From Diadophis punctatus similis (Eukaryota > Chordata > Lepidosauria > Squamata > Dipsadidae), in contig JALIGW010000002.1 of NCBI GenBank assembly GCA_023053685.1, forward strand, positions 246,308,677 to 246,372,676: a stretch of DNA of 64,000 bases, written 5' to 3'. The translations under genes and the position numbers were made by a program. Below the pieces are notes generated by a model. It ran no database searches and was not told the DNA's origin. It saw only the letters and a program-made list of their open reading frames with translations. Positions 42,002 through 53,108 of this stretch are shown one piece after another. The first letter of the stretch is position 1. Every line of letters begins with the position of its first letter.

Positions 42002-44690
42002 AAAATAGTCTTTATTAATTATGTTAAAAAGACAAACAAATATACAAACAAACATAAAAACATGAATAAACATATGTATATATAAATAAAGTATCAAATA
42101 TATTTGAGTATAGAAAACATTGAACATACATGTCAACCATCTCGTCGACACTATCCTTTTACAGGCTAGTGATACAAAAACATGTTTATTCTATATAGTT
42201 AATTACATCATTATCTTTCTTATATCTTCCAATATTTTCCTTATTTTTTTCTCTTGTTATATTATGTTCAGTCTATTATCATTACAATAAAACAATTTTT
42301 CCTTTTTCAACAATGGTTCTTTTGTTCAGCTTGATTAATATTTTAAAACCTTGTAAAATTGTATATATTCCGATAATTTGTTCCGGTCTGTGCGAAAAAG
42401 TAGACATTTGTTATTATTTATACTGTCTAAGATCATGACACATAATTATAGCAATTTTTGATATTTGTTTTGGTTAAGCCAATTGTACCACCTGTCCCAA
42501 GTTTTATAGAATTCAGAGTCATCTTTGTCTTGCATTTCCAATGACATCCTACTAAGTTCTGCGCACTCAAATACTTTATTAACGAGATTTAACATAGTTG
42601 GGATTTGTTCGGTTTTCCAAATTTGCGCATATATAATTCTTACGGCTGTTGTAATGTGTAGAATTATATATCTGTCTTCATTCGTCATTTTTTCTCTGGA
42701 AATACCTAATAAGAAAAGCTCCGGCTTTAAGGGAATCGTTTTTGAGGTTATTTGTTCAAGGCAGTTTTTGATCTTAATCCAAAAGTTCTTCGCTTTGGGG
42801 CAGGTCCACCATAGATGGTAGTATGTTCCTATACCTTCTTTGCATTTCCAGCACTTTGGGGAAAGTTTCGGGAACATTTTTGCCAATCGTGCTGGAGGAA
42901 GGTGCCACTGGTAAAACATTTTGTATATGTTTTCTTTGTATGGTATCGCCAGTGTTAATTTATAATTTATAGACCAAATTTTTTCCCATTCGTTTAAATT
43001 AATTGGATAACCAAAGTTTTGTGCCCATGCAATCATTGAGCCTTTTACCACCTCTTCGAATAGATTATATTGGAGTAAGAAATTATATAGTTTGGAAATC
43101 ATTTTTTTGTCTTTGCCCATTAATATTCTATCTAAATCACATCTTTTTTGAAATCCATATTTTGTTTTATCTTTGTTGTATTTTGATTTGACCTGTAGAT
43201 AGTGCCACCAATCAAGGTCTATTCCTTTTTCTTTGAGTTCTTGTTTTGAGAACATCTCATTGTGTTCGTCTAGTTGTTGATGATATGTTATAATCTTATT
43301 TATGTCTAAGAGGTTCGGGTATATAATTGCTTCAGTTGGTGATATCCATTTTGGAACACTTCTATAATGGTCCTTCCTTATTGTTAGCCATGTGTCTAAT
43401 AAGTTCTTTCTTATATAATGTCGGCGGAAATATATATGTCTTTTATAGGTGTCCCCCCATAAGAAGGCATGCCAACCAATCTGCAAATCGAAACCCTCTA
43501 GGGTTAATATCCTTCTGTTTTTAAGTGTGATCCATTCCCTCATCCAATTGAGTGTAGCAGATTGGTGGTATAGCTCCCAGTTGGGGAGACCAAATCCTCC
43601 TCTCCTCCTATGGTCTTGAAGAAGTTTCAGTTTGATCCTCGCTTTTCTTTTGGCCCATATGAATTTGTGAATCATTTTATTTAAATTTGAAAAAACTGTT
43701 TTATTCAACTTTATTGGGATTACCTGGAATAGGAATAAGATCTTGGGTAGGATGTTCATTTTGATTGTCGCAATTTTACCCATAAATGATAATTGAAGTT
43801 TTGACCATCCATCAAGGTCCTTACTAATTTTCTGTATTAGTTTTATATAATTATCCTCCTTTAATGAACTACATCTCGCAGTGAGCCATATCCCAAGATA
43901 TTTAACTCTTTTAACTATTTTCATACCTAATAAATTTTCCAATTTAATATTTTGTTTCGGTGTCATGTTTTTAGTTATTATTTTTGTTTTTTCCTTATTA
44001 ATTTTTAGGCCTGCCGCCTTTCCAAATTTTTCAATTTCACTGATTAGAGTCGGGCCAGTGTCTAAAGGTTCTTCAACTATAAATGTCATATCATCAGCGA
44101 AGGCTTGAAGTTTGAATTCCTCCTTCCTGATTTTTAGGCCTTTTATCTCTTGCATGTTTCTTAACTTTCCTCAGTAGGCTTTCCAATGCTAATATGAAAA
44201 TTAATGGGGCTAACGGCCATCCCTGACGTACTCCTTTTTTAATATCTATTTTCCCTGTTATATCGTTATTTACTATTATTTTTGCTGTTTGATTACTATA
44301 TATAGCTCTGATCAACCCTATAAAATTTTCGCCAAATTTCATTTTTTCTAGTTGTATAATAAAAAATTGCCAGTAAAGGTTGTCGAACGCTTTTTGGGCA
44401 TCGACAAATATAAGCGCTAGTTGTTTATCTATGTGTATATCGTAGTACTCTAGTATATTGATTATTATTCTGCTGTTGTTCCTTATCTGTCTGTGGGGTA
44501 AAAAACCGTTTTGATCTGAGTGGATAATCCGATTTAAGATTTTTTTGAATCGTTCAGCCATTATTGATGAGAGTATTTTGTAATCCGTATTTAGTAATGA
44601 AATCGGTCTGTAATTTTGAATCTGTTGTTTGTTTGAATCTTCCTTGGATATCAGAGTTAAATATGCTTCTTTCCAGGACTCAGGAAGTCC
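42002..44690 (-). mobile_element. 5'-truncated L1 LINE, minus
   Basis: The 3' UTR is at 42002-42445 with a minus-strand AATAAA near 42015. ORF2 remains are upstream. The endonuclease and ORF1 are absent because of 5' truncation inside the RT domain. I could not define its own target duplication. Confidence 0.85.
42446..44690 (-). pseudogene. L1 ORF2 fossil (reverse transcriptase + C-terminal domain)
   Basis: The first frame (44690-44155) encodes the RT front: QNYRPISLLNTDYKILSSIM, HSDQNGFLPHRQIRNN, FVDAQKAFDN and GVRQGWPLAPLIF. The frame then shifts near 44155-44165. The second frame continues with QAFADDMTFIVEEP (catalytic FADD) and runs 569 codons through the C-terminal domain, including CWKCKEGIGTYYHLWWTC, a C-x2-C..H..C cluster. 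The stop is at 42446. ORF2 normally supplies endonuclease and reverse transcriptase for target-primed insertion. This copy lacks the endonuclease and is frameshifted, but is otherwise well preserved, so it is fairly young. Confidence 0.9.
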
Positions 44691-44754
44691 TGGAAAGCAC
44701 CCCGCAGGCCAGATCCAGCCGCTGGGCCTTGAGTTTGACACCCCTGATCTAAGG

Positions 44755-45065
44755 GGTTGCCCTAAAGAAGAGCGGGTCTGCCTATTCTCCAAAGCACCTG
44801 AGGGTAGAACAAGAAGCAATGGGTGGAAACTAATCAAGGAGAGAAACAACCCAGAACTAAGGAGAAATTTCCTCACAATTAGAACAATTAAACAGTGGAA
44901 CAGCTTGCCTCCAGAAGTTGTGAATGCTCCAACACTGGAAGTTGTAAAGAAGATGTTGGATAACCATTTGTCTGAACTAGTATAGGGCTTCCTGTCTGTC
45001 TGAGCAGGAGATTGGACTAGAAGACCTTCAAGGTCCCTTCCAACTCTGTTATTCTGTTATATCAA
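44755..45065 (+). mobile_element. CR1 3' end, plus
   Basis: GRTRSNGWKLIKERNNPELR and NSLPPEVVNAPTLEVVKKML, then the terminus AGGTCCCTTCCAACTCTGTT. Confidence 0.88.
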
Positions 45066-45233
45066 TCTTAACTACACAAAGTAATAACAATAATGATTTC
45101 CACTGAAGTTTGAAAACGGACTTGTAAAATTATGAATATCAACAGAACAATTTCAGAAATATCGGTGGTAGTGTGTAAAATTCTCATAATCACCAGAACT
45201 CAAAATAGACTGAACTACATCATTCCCAGTAAG

Positions 45234-45477
45234 CAGGGGTGAAATTCAAAATTTTTCCCTACCGGTTCTGTGGGCGTGGCTTGGTGGGCGTGGCAGGAGA
45301 TGGATACTGCAAAATCTCCATTTCCACCCCACTCCAGGGGAAAGGATACTGCAAAATCTCCATTCCCACCCCACTCTGGGGCCAGCCAGAGGTGGTATTT
45401 GCCGGTTCTCCGAACTACTCAAAATTTCCGCTACCAGTTCTCCAGAACCTGTCAGAACCTGCTGAATCTCACCCCTG
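45234..45477. mobile_element. hAT MITE, CAGGGGTGAAATTC subfamily
   Basis: CAGGGGTGAAATTCAAAATT to GCTGAATCTCACCCCTG, with a duplicated CTGCAAAATCTCCATT segment. Target copies are poor (CCAGTAAG / TCTGTAAT). Confidence 0.75.
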
Positions 45478-45513
45478 TCTGTAATTATTCTAAGTGTTTC
45501 TAGCACCCAGGTC

Positions 45514-46158
45514 CAGGGGCGGGTTCCTAATTTTTTTACTACCACTCTGTGGGTGTGGCTTATTTTGTGGGTGTGGCTTGCCAGCCATGTGACCGGGTGG
45601 GCGTGGGCCTCGGGAGCTTGGCAGCGGCCGGAGAAGCGGGGGGCATTGCCCACCCACAACGCAGCCCCCCGCAGCGGGAGCAGCAAGACCTCGGCAGCCA
45701 GATGGAGCCTCTTCTAGGAGGCTCCGTCTGGCCTGAATGCTTCTCCCCATTCGATGATCCTAGGCTCCTGCCGCCCGTTCCCCCTCCCCTCAGCAGCTTG
45801 AGAAGCCTCGAACGTGCAAAAATGCCTGGGATCATCACCACGTGTTCGTGGCTTCTCGGACTGTTGAAGGGAGGGGAACTGAGATAGGTCCTGCCGCCCG
45901 TTCTTTCAGCGTCTCACACGCTCCCTCAGCCATCCTCCCCTGCTTGGACTCACTGTGGGGTAGGAAGGCAGCACATGCGCAATGCCAGAAGCTTGGCTTC
46001 TGGGCATGCACAGAAGAATTTTTTTAAAAAAATTTAAAAAAAATTTTTTTAATGGCGGCACCCAGGCACCGACAACCGACCGCACCGGTACTGTGACGTC
46101 ACCAGCGGGCCACTACCGGTGCTATAGAGTGGACCGCACTGGTAGGAACCCACCACTG
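45514..46158. mobile_element. hAT MITE, GGGCGGGTTCC subfamily
   Basis: CAGGGGCGGGTTCCTAATTT to GTAGGAACCCACCACTG, perfect duplication CCCAGGTC (45506-45513 and 46159-46166). Ends 54 bp from the SCAN exon of gene B. Confidence 0.92.
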
Positions 46159-46211
46159 CCCAGGTCCATTTGAATCATGCAAACACCAAGGCTGATATCA
46201 TCAAATCATAC

Positions 46212-46954
46212 CTGACGTGCTTCTGATTTGGTCCCTTGCTGGCTCCGCAGGAAGTCCTCCACCAGGGACACCGCCTGGGAACACGTGTCCGGCCTCCTGG
46301 GTTGAACCCAGCTCTGGAGCTTTGGAGGCAAGCTGGCCAGGAACTGCTCCAGGATTAGCAGCTCCAGGATCTGCCCTTTGGTGTGTCTCTCTGGTTTCAA
46401 CCACTGGTGGCAAAGCTCCTGGATTTGTTTGTAAACCATCCGAGGATCTTCCACCTCCTGGCAGCAGAACTGCCTGAAGCGTTGACGGCGGGCCTCCGTT
46501 TTCATGGCTTCCCCTTTCAAGATGGCGGCCTTCACCTTCCCATAGTTGTCCCGCTCTCTGATTTCCAGCTTCTGAAAGGCCTCTTCGGCTTCTCTGCTCA
46601 AGGCCGGCAGGAGACAAGCCACCCACTTTTCTGCGGGCCACTGGCAGGCTTGAGCCACCTGCTCGAAGGAGGCCAGGAAGACCTTGGGGTCTTCCCAAGG
46701 AGAAGCTTCCGACATCTTGGACTTGTCCTCTCCTGGGTGAACCGGTTGCAGCGTCTGGAGGAACTCCTGCCACTGCGATTCCCAGTGCTCCTCCATCCCA
46801 ACGAACGGGGCCCTCTCGTTCCTCTCAAATGAGATCCATCCCGGTTGTTCAGATGTTGAACTGCAAAATCCAACTCCTTGTTGATTCTCGTTTACTTCTG
46901 GAGCTACCCTCTTGTTTGCTAGAAGTGCTTTCTCTTCTGATGACCTTTGTGGAT
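46212..46954 (-). CDS. SCAN-domain exon of zinc-finger gene B
   Basis: Acceptor GGTTTAAATTTTAG, donor CAG|GTATGA. It enters with two leftover bases and leaves in phase 0, with 247 open codons. The frame stays open from the acceptor through SEEKALLANKRVAPEVN and ISFERNERAPFVGMEEHW, so the first in-frame ATG (46796) is unlikely to be the true start; an upstream exon should supply it. It contains the capsid-like part (WEDPKVFLASFEQVAQACQW, LLPALSREAEEAF) and the SCAN box (FRQFCCQEVEDP, LCHQWLKPE, GQILELLILEQFLASLPPKL, AVSLVEDFLR). About 85 % identical to the gene A copy over the domain by eye. Expected role: dimerisation with other SCAN proteins. Confidence 0.92.
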
Positions 46955-47105
46955 CTAAAATTTAAACCATTTTCAAATTAAGATCATTTCCACCAAAATA
47001 TCATAAGGCGATGCAACGTTTCCAGGTCCTATCATATTCTGAAATTATTACTTAATAAAAATGAGAAAGCAGATCCTTGGCTACCCTCCCCTCCTTCTTT
47101 TCTGT

Positions 47106-47810
47106 GTTAAAATGAATAGAATAGGATAGGATAGGATAGGATAGGATAGGATAGGATAGGATAGGATAGGATAGGATAGGATAGGATAGGATAGGATAGA
47201 ATAGAATAATAGAATAGAATAGAATAGAATAGAATAGAATAGAATAGAATAGAATAGAATAGAATAGAATAGAATAGAATAGAATAGAATAGAATAGAAT
47301 AGAATATTTTATTGGGCACACAAGGAATTTTTCTTGGTGCATATGCTCTCAGTGCACATAAAAGAAAAGATAAGTTCATCAAGAATCATAAGGTACAACA
47401 CTTAATGATATTCCGGGTGCAAATAAGCAATCAAATCATATTAGGAACCAGTCAATATAAATCGCAAGGATACAAGCAAAGTTACAGTCATACAGTCATT
47501 AGTGGGAGGAGATGGGTGATGGGAACGATGAGAAGATTAATAGTAGTGCAGACTTATTGAATAGTTTGACAGTGATGAGGGGATTATTTGTATAGCAGAG
47601 TGATGGCGTTCGGGGAAAAACTGTTCTTGTGTCTAGTTGTTCTGGTGTGCAGTGCTTTATAGCCCCATTTTGAGGGTAGGAGTTGAAACAATTTATGTCC
47701 AGGATGCGAGAGGTTAGTAAATATTTCCACAGCCCTCTTTTTGACTCGTGCAGTATACAGGTCCTCACTGCGAAGGCAGGTTGGTAGCAATTGTTTTTTC
47801 TGCAGTTCTA
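47106..47810 (-). mobile_element. CR1-L3 type LINE 3' end, minus, with pentamer tail
   Basis: Tail (GGATA)n 47113-47200 then (GAATA)n 47203-47306. The body runs from CACACAAGGAATTTTTCTTG to the coding end (KKRAVEIFTNLSHPGHKLFQ, minus). Confidence 0.9.
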
Positions 47811-47934
47811 AATTTTCAATCCATTCCCTAAGCTTACCAGTAAGCTAACAAGCCCCATCCTGTTCCACCACAAAATATGGAAAGAATATGAAATAATCAA
47901 AAAAAGCCTTTAAAACACTCAGCACTTTAAAGAG

Positions 47935-48500
47935 ACTATGAAGATTCTCAATCATCCAGGTCATGGTTGTCCCCAAAATGTTTTTTTTTTCAAAAAAGGC
48001 AACTGGACATTTTTGTTTTTTCTTTTCTTTTGAAAACATTTCGCTTCTCAACCAAGAAGGAAATGAAGAGGCTTCTTGGATGAGAAGTGAAATCTTTTCA
48101 AAAGAAAAACAACAACAACAACAAAAAAGTCCAGTTGCCTTTTGAAGAAAAGCACATTTGGGACTTTAAAGGCTACGCTATCTTCTTTGAGTCCTTGGTG
48201 GTCTAGGAGGAGCTTGCGTGAACAGTCTGAACTGATGATGTTACCTAGTCAGGTAATGAGACGTTTGCAAGCAAACAACCCCCTTGGTTGGTTGTTTAAG
48301 GATCCGGCAGTTTAATCCTGAGTTAGGGATGTCTATGGAGATTCTCAGTCATCCAAGTCATGGTTGTCCCAAAGGTGCTTTTTCAAGAGGCAATTGGACT
48401 TTCTGGTTTTTCTTTGAAGGCGTTTCACTTCTCATCCAAGAAGCTTCTTCAGCTCAGAGCTTTCTTTTCTTCAAAGAAAAACCAGAAAGTCCTGAGTAAG
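47935..48500. mobile_element. Two foldback MITEs (CATCCAAGAAGCTT family)
   Basis: 47935-48180 and 48335-48500 each contain ATTCTCA.TCATCCA.GTCATGG with TCTCA.CCAAGAAG and matching arms (GAAAAACCAGAAAGTCC). Between them lies CTAGTCAGGTAATGAGACG text. Confidence 0.6.
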
Positions 48501-48667
48501 GGCTGCTCTCTTCGATTGCAACGATCTTATTTTTGCAAAGCAAAGTGGCCTTATATTTTCGCACCATGAAATCATACGAACTGTCGGCGGACCCACCGAT
48601 GAAGGGAACAACAATCAGACTACCAGATTAAAATCTCTTTCTCTGCATCTTTATTCGGGGCCATCAA

Positions 48668-49248
48668 TTACAATTACTGCCAACCTGCCTTCCATTGAGG
48701 ACCTGTATACTACAAGAATCAAAAAGAGGGCCGTGAAAATATTTACTGACCACTCTCATCCTGGTCATAAATTGTTTCAACTCCTACCCTCAAAACGACA
48801 CTATAGAGCACTGCACACCAAGACAACTAGACACGAGAAGAGTTTTTCCCCCAAACACCATCACTCTGCTAAACAAATAATTCCCTCACCACTGTCAAAC
48901 TATTCACTAAGGCTGCATTACTATTACTATTAGTCTTCTCATCGTTCCTATCACCCATCTCCTCCCACTTATGACTGTATGACTGTAACTTGTTGCTTGT
49001 GTCCTTACGATTTATATTAATATTGATTGTTTCCTGATTGCTTATTTGTACCCTATGACAATCATTAAGTGTTGTACCTCATGATTCTTGACAAAAGTAT
49101 CTTTTCTTTTATGTACACTGAGAGCATATGCACCAAAGACAAATTCCTTGTGTGTCCAATCACATTTGGCCAATAAAGAATTCTATTCTATTCTATTCTA
49201 TTCTATTCTATTCTATTCTATTCTATTCTATTCTATTCTATTCTATTG
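48668..49248 (+). mobile_element. CR1-L3 type LINE 3' end, plus (reference copy)
   Basis: Coding end NLPSIEDLYTTRIKKRAVKI, HPGHKLFQLLPSKRHYRALH. The 3' UTR has CCCATCTCCTCCCACTTATG and TTGTGTGTCCAATCACATTT. Tail (ATTCT)n from 49186. Confidence 0.92.
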
Positions 49249-49286
49249 TAATTCAGAGCTGAGGTAAACACCAATCATACTTCAGT

Positions 49287-49505
49287 TTTCTTGACGAACT
49301 TATCTTTTCTTTTATGTACACTGAGAGCATATGTACCAAGACAAATTCCTTGTGTGTCCAATCACAGTTGGCCAATAAAGAATTCTATTCTATTCTATTC
49401 TATTCTATTCTATTCTATTCTATTCTATTCTATTCTATTCTATTCTAATTCTATTCTATTCTATTCTATTCTATTCTATTCTATTCTTCTATTCTATTCT
49501 ATTCT
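49287..49505 (+). mobile_element. CR1-L3 terminus with (ATTCT)n, plus
   Basis: TTTTATGTACACTGAGAGCA to CCAATAAAGAATTCTATTCT, then ~24 pentamers that run straight into the CpG island. Confidence 0.9.
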
Positions 49506-50215
49506 GACAAGGGAATCACAAACCGGCCCTTCTCCTCTTCCAAAAGGGTTAAGCGGGGATCAGCGCACTCGCCGCTTCCCCCCACCCCACCCCAGCAGGA
49601 GCTCCGCGGACACGGCCACCCGCAGGAAAGACAGATAAGGAGGCAAATCGCCCTCCTTTGCACCCCAGAAAAAACGTCTTCCCCGGGCCGACGAGACCCC
49701 GGCCTCCACCGCTGCGCTGGAAAGGCAAGCGAGGCGCACAGTGGAATGCCATGATGTGCAATGCAATGCAATGCAATGCAATCCGCCCAGGCTCCTTTGG
49801 ATTCGGGGGTGTTCCGAATGGGGGGAGCGGGGGATCCCCGGGGCGGAGGCCTCCCGGTGCAACGGTCTGCCGCAGCTCCGGACCAAACCTCCGCCTTCCC
49901 CGCCCAGGATTGCAAGGCTGGAGGCCTCGGAAGCCTCCCGCCGGCCAACCCCCGGCCCGTACCGGCAGCGGCGGGACCCGCGCGGCTCCTCTCCTCCCCG
50001 GCGCCGTCCGGTGGGCGTGCGAGCGCTGGGGGCCCCCCGGGACTCGCGGCCGCCGCAGCTGCGCCCATCAATCCCCGCCTCGCTTAGCCTTGACGCTCAG
50101 CCGCTGGATCGGCGGAAGGGAGCCCGCGGGCGCCCCCTCCCGACCGGCCGCGGCTCTGCTTTGTTCCCCGCAGCGGTCTCGGACCGGCCGGCCGACGGAG
50201 AGGCTCGCCCGTGGC
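49506..50215 (-). promoter_or_regulatory. CpG island, presumed promoter of gene B
   Basis: CG-dense segment with GC boxes (GGGGCGGAGG, CCCCGCCC) and the patch (TGCAA)n at 49757-49785. It shares ordered motifs with 8200-8900, notably GGCGGAAGGGAGCCCGCGGG against GGCGGGAAGAGCGTCCGCGGG, each followed by CGCCCCCTC. It lies 2.5 kb upstream of the gene B SCAN exon. GC-rich frames on both strands are not credible proteins. Confidence 0.7.
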
Positions 50216-50220
50216 ATCAA

Positions 50221-50285
50221 TCAGACAATCAGAGTGGAGCTGGAAGGGACCTTGGAGGTCTTCTAGTACAGCCCCTTCCTCACGC
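50221..50285 (-). mobile_element. CR1 terminus fragment, minus
   Basis: GAGCTGGAAGGGACCTTGGA, then GTCTTCTAGTACAGCCCC. Confidence 0.65.
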
Positions 50286-50404
50286 AGGAGGTTTGGCTCA
50301 GATTTGGGGAAAGCTGCTCAACCCTAATAAGCCTGAGATGGATTTCTGGGTGGCCTCCCAACCAGTTCCCGAATGAAGCCCGCCCTGCTTGTCTGTTGTC
50401 TGTT

Positions 50405-50910
50405 TATTATGACAGATTAGGAGTGACACGGTAGCTGTGTTCCAATATTTGAGGGGCTGCCACAAAAAGAAGGGGCGGGCAACCTATTGTCCAAAGCCCC
50501 TGAAGGCAGGACAAAAAGCAAGGGATGGAAACTAATCGAGGAGAGAAGCAACCTAGAACTAAGGAGAAATTTCCTGGCAGTTAGAACAATTAGTCGGTGG
50601 AACAACTTGCCACCAGAAGTTGTGAATGCTCCAACACTGGAGGTATTTAAGAAGTGATTGGACAACCTATCCAATCCCTTGAAATGGTATATAGGGTCTC
50701 CTGTTTGAGCAGGGGGTTGGACCACTAGATTTTTACAGGGGTCTCCAACCTTGGCAACTTTAAGACCTGTGGACTTCAACTCCTAGAATTCCTCAGCCAA
50801 CAAAGCTGGCTGAGGAATTCTGGGAATTGAAGTCCACAAGTTTTAAAGTTGCAAAGGTTGGAGACCCCTGCGTGACTAGAAGACTTCCAAGGTCCCTTCC
50901 AACTCTGTTA
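50405..50910 (+). mobile_element. CR1 3' end, plus, with an inserted MITE
   Basis: CR1 coding end (ELRRNFLAVRTISRWNNLPP in one reading) then the terminus at 50875-50910. The palindromic MITE occupies 50736-50870. Confidence 0.85.
50736..50870. mobile_element. Palindromic hAT MITE
   Basis: CAGGGGTCTCCAACCTTGGC / GCAAAGGTTGGAGACCCCTG. No clear target duplication. Confidence 0.8.
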
Positions 50911-50918
50911 TTCTATAC

Positions 50919-51336
50919 CAGTGATGGCGAACCTTTTTTTCCTTGGGTGCCGAAATAGTGCGTTTGCACGCTATTGCACACGCGTGCGTGCCCACACCCA
51001 TAATTCAAAGCTCTTCACTTGCCCCACCCTCCTGCACATGCGTGCGTGACCCCCCCACTCCCCCATTTCCCGACTTCCAGTGGGCCCGGTGGGCCCATTT
51101 TTCGCCCTCCCCAGGCTCCAGGCTTGGAGCTTGGGGAGGGCAAAAATGCTCCCCCCACCATCCTGGAGGCCCTCCGGAGGCCGAAATTGCCCTCCCAGAG
51201 CCTCCGCACGAGCCAAAAATCAGCTGGCGGGCAATCACATGCGCACTGGAGCTGAGTTAGGGCAACAGCTCACGTGCCGGCAGATATGGCTCCGCGTGCC
51301 ACCTGTGGCACCCATGCCATAGGTTCGCCATCACTG
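50919..51336. mobile_element. hAT MITE, GTGATGGCGAACC family
   Basis: CAGTGATGGCGAACC / GGTTCGCCATCACTG, perfect duplication TTCTATAC (50911-50918 and 51337-51344), inserted at the 3' tip of the CR1. Confidence 0.93.
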
Positions 51337-51544
51337 TTCTATACTATTCTTCTGCTTAGCGTTTGTCGAGATCAGCTATTGATCAGCTAGCTGTGTGCAT
51401 CCTTCTGCTGGAAGAGACCACCTAAACTTTTGGGTCAGTGAGGAATAGAAAGCTGGCTTTGTTGCACATCTATAATCTTACAAGAAGCCATTGTCCCCCC
51501 CCCCTACTTCTCAGCTTCTCCCCGACTTCCCTGCTTTTACTGAT

Positions 51545-52290
51545 TAGAATAACAGAGTTGGAAGGGACCTTAGAGGTGCTCTAGTCCAACCCCCTGCTTA
51601 GGCAGGAAACCCTTCACCACTTCAGTCAAATGGTTATCCAACATCATCTTAAAAACTTCCAGTGTTGGAGCATTCACAACTTCTGGAGGCAAGCTGTTCC
51701 ACGGATTAATTGTTCTAACTGTCAGGAAATTTCTCCTTAGTTCTAAGTTGCTTCTCTCCTTGATTAGTTTCCACCCATTGCTTCTTGTTCTGCCCTCAGG
51801 TGCTTTGGAGAATAGCTTGACTCCTTCCTTTTTGTGGCAACCCCTGAGATATTGGAACACTGCTATCATGTCTCCCCTAGTCCTTCTTTTCTTTAAACTA
51901 GATATACCCAGTTCCTGCAACCGTTTTTCATGTTTTAGTCTCCAGTCCCCTAATCATCTTTGTTGCTCTTCTCTGCACTCTTTCTAGAGTCTCAACATCC
52001 TTTTTACATCGTGGCGACCAAAACTGAATGCAGTATTCCAAGTGTGGCCTTGCCAAGGCATTATAAAGTGGTATTAACACTTCGCATGATCTTGATTCTG
52101 TCCCTCTTGTTAATGCAGCCTAGAACTGTGTTGGCTTTTTTGGCAGCTGCTGCACACTGCTGGCTCATATTTAAATGGTTGTCCACGAGGACTCCAAGAT
52201 CCCTCTCACACTTACTACTGTTGAGCAAGGTACCACATATACTGTACCTGTGCATTTTGTTTTTCTTGCCTAAATGTAGAACATTTGTAG
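51545..52290 (-). mobile_element. CR1 3' region, minus (longest coding copy)
   Basis: Reversed terminus at 51550. ORF2 end: GISSLKKRRTRGDMIAVFQY, SNGWKLIKERSNLELRRNFL. It continues through [18 protein letters not shown] to [20 protein letters not shown]. 52291-52560 shows nothing recognisable. Confidence 0.9.
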
Positions 52291-52689
52291 TTCAGAGAGC
52301 AGCACTTCAACTATGAACTACATCGTCCGTGGCATCAGATTTGGGGAAAGAGTCCTGATCTGCTTCCTCAGAGTGTTGTTATGTTGAAACTTCCCCCAGA
52401 GGACCCATCTTCACAGGAAACATCTTCTAGGATGATATATATTTGAATTGAAAAAACACTTATCCTGGGTCTATGGGGGAAAATATTTCATACTTTCCAA
52501 ATGAAGATGTGCCAGAAACAGGGAAGGAGCACCCTCTTGGGATGATCAGAAAGTTGGAAAACCCAACCCCAGGTTCTCTACTTACAACCATTCATTTAGC
52601 AACTGCTTAATGACAATACTGTTATAATATTCATGACTGGGACAGCCAGTAGTAACAAGGTCAGCCAATGAATAGGCATAGCAACTAAG

Positions 52690-52983
52690 CAGGGGTGAAA
52701 TCCTCCCGGTTCGCTCTTACCTGTCGGTCGCCGCAGAGCCTTTGGAGCTGGTGGCGTTCGCGGCGCGGGGCTGCCCCCGCCCGTTTCCCCCGCCCGCCTG
52801 GACCCCGCCATTTGCATTCTTTTGCCTTCTGCGCATGCAGAACGCTTTGCGCATGCGCAGAGAGCAAAAGAACTCAAATGGTGGCGTCTAGGCAGGCGGG
52901 GGAGCGGGCGGGGCAGCCCCGCGCCGCGAACGCCACCAGTTCCAAAGGCTCTGCGGCGACTGACAGGTAAGATTTCACCCCTG
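52690..52983. mobile_element. hAT MITE, CAGGGGTGAAAT family, strongly palindromic
   Basis: CAGGGGTGAAATCCTCCCGG to GGTAAGATTTCACCCCTG, perfect duplication CAACTAAG (52682-52689 and 52984-52991). The arms share GCAGAGCCTTTGGA and its complement TCCAAAGGCTCTGC. Confidence 0.93.
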
Positions 52984-53108
52984 CAACTAAGTCAGCCAAT
53001 GGGAACTAACCGGGAGGATTTCACCCCTGCAACTAAGTCAGCCAATGGGAACTAATCGGGAGGATTTCACCCCTGCACCTAAGTCAGCCAATGGGAACTA
53101 ACCACTTT
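52971..53108. repeat. 3 x 46-bp tandem repeat with CCAAT
   Basis: Units start at 52971, 53017 and 53063 with GATTTCACCCCTGCA.CTAA and each contains GTCAGCCAATGGGAACTAA. The unit spans the hAT right end plus its flank, so the amplification followed the hAT insertion. Confidence 0.9.

Larger units (their letters stand above)
41714..44746. mobile_element. hAT MITE split by a 2.7-kb L1
   Basis: The left piece (41714-~42001) starts CAGGGGTGTCAAACTCGA. The right piece (~44690-44746) ends GAGTTTGACACCCCTG. Perfect duplication ATCTAAGG at 41706-41713 and 44747-44754, 3 kb apart, proves they are one element. The two pieces join in the order of the intact copy at 40888. Confidence 0.88.

Noticed and set aside
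42446..44876. Intact L1 able to retrotranspose
   Set aside because: Lacks ORF1 and the endonuclease and carries a frameshift in the RT domain.
49499..50376. Long frames in the CpG island (also 8196-8894)
   Set aside because: Overlapping open frames on both strands without conserved residues between the two paralogous islands; better read as promoter.
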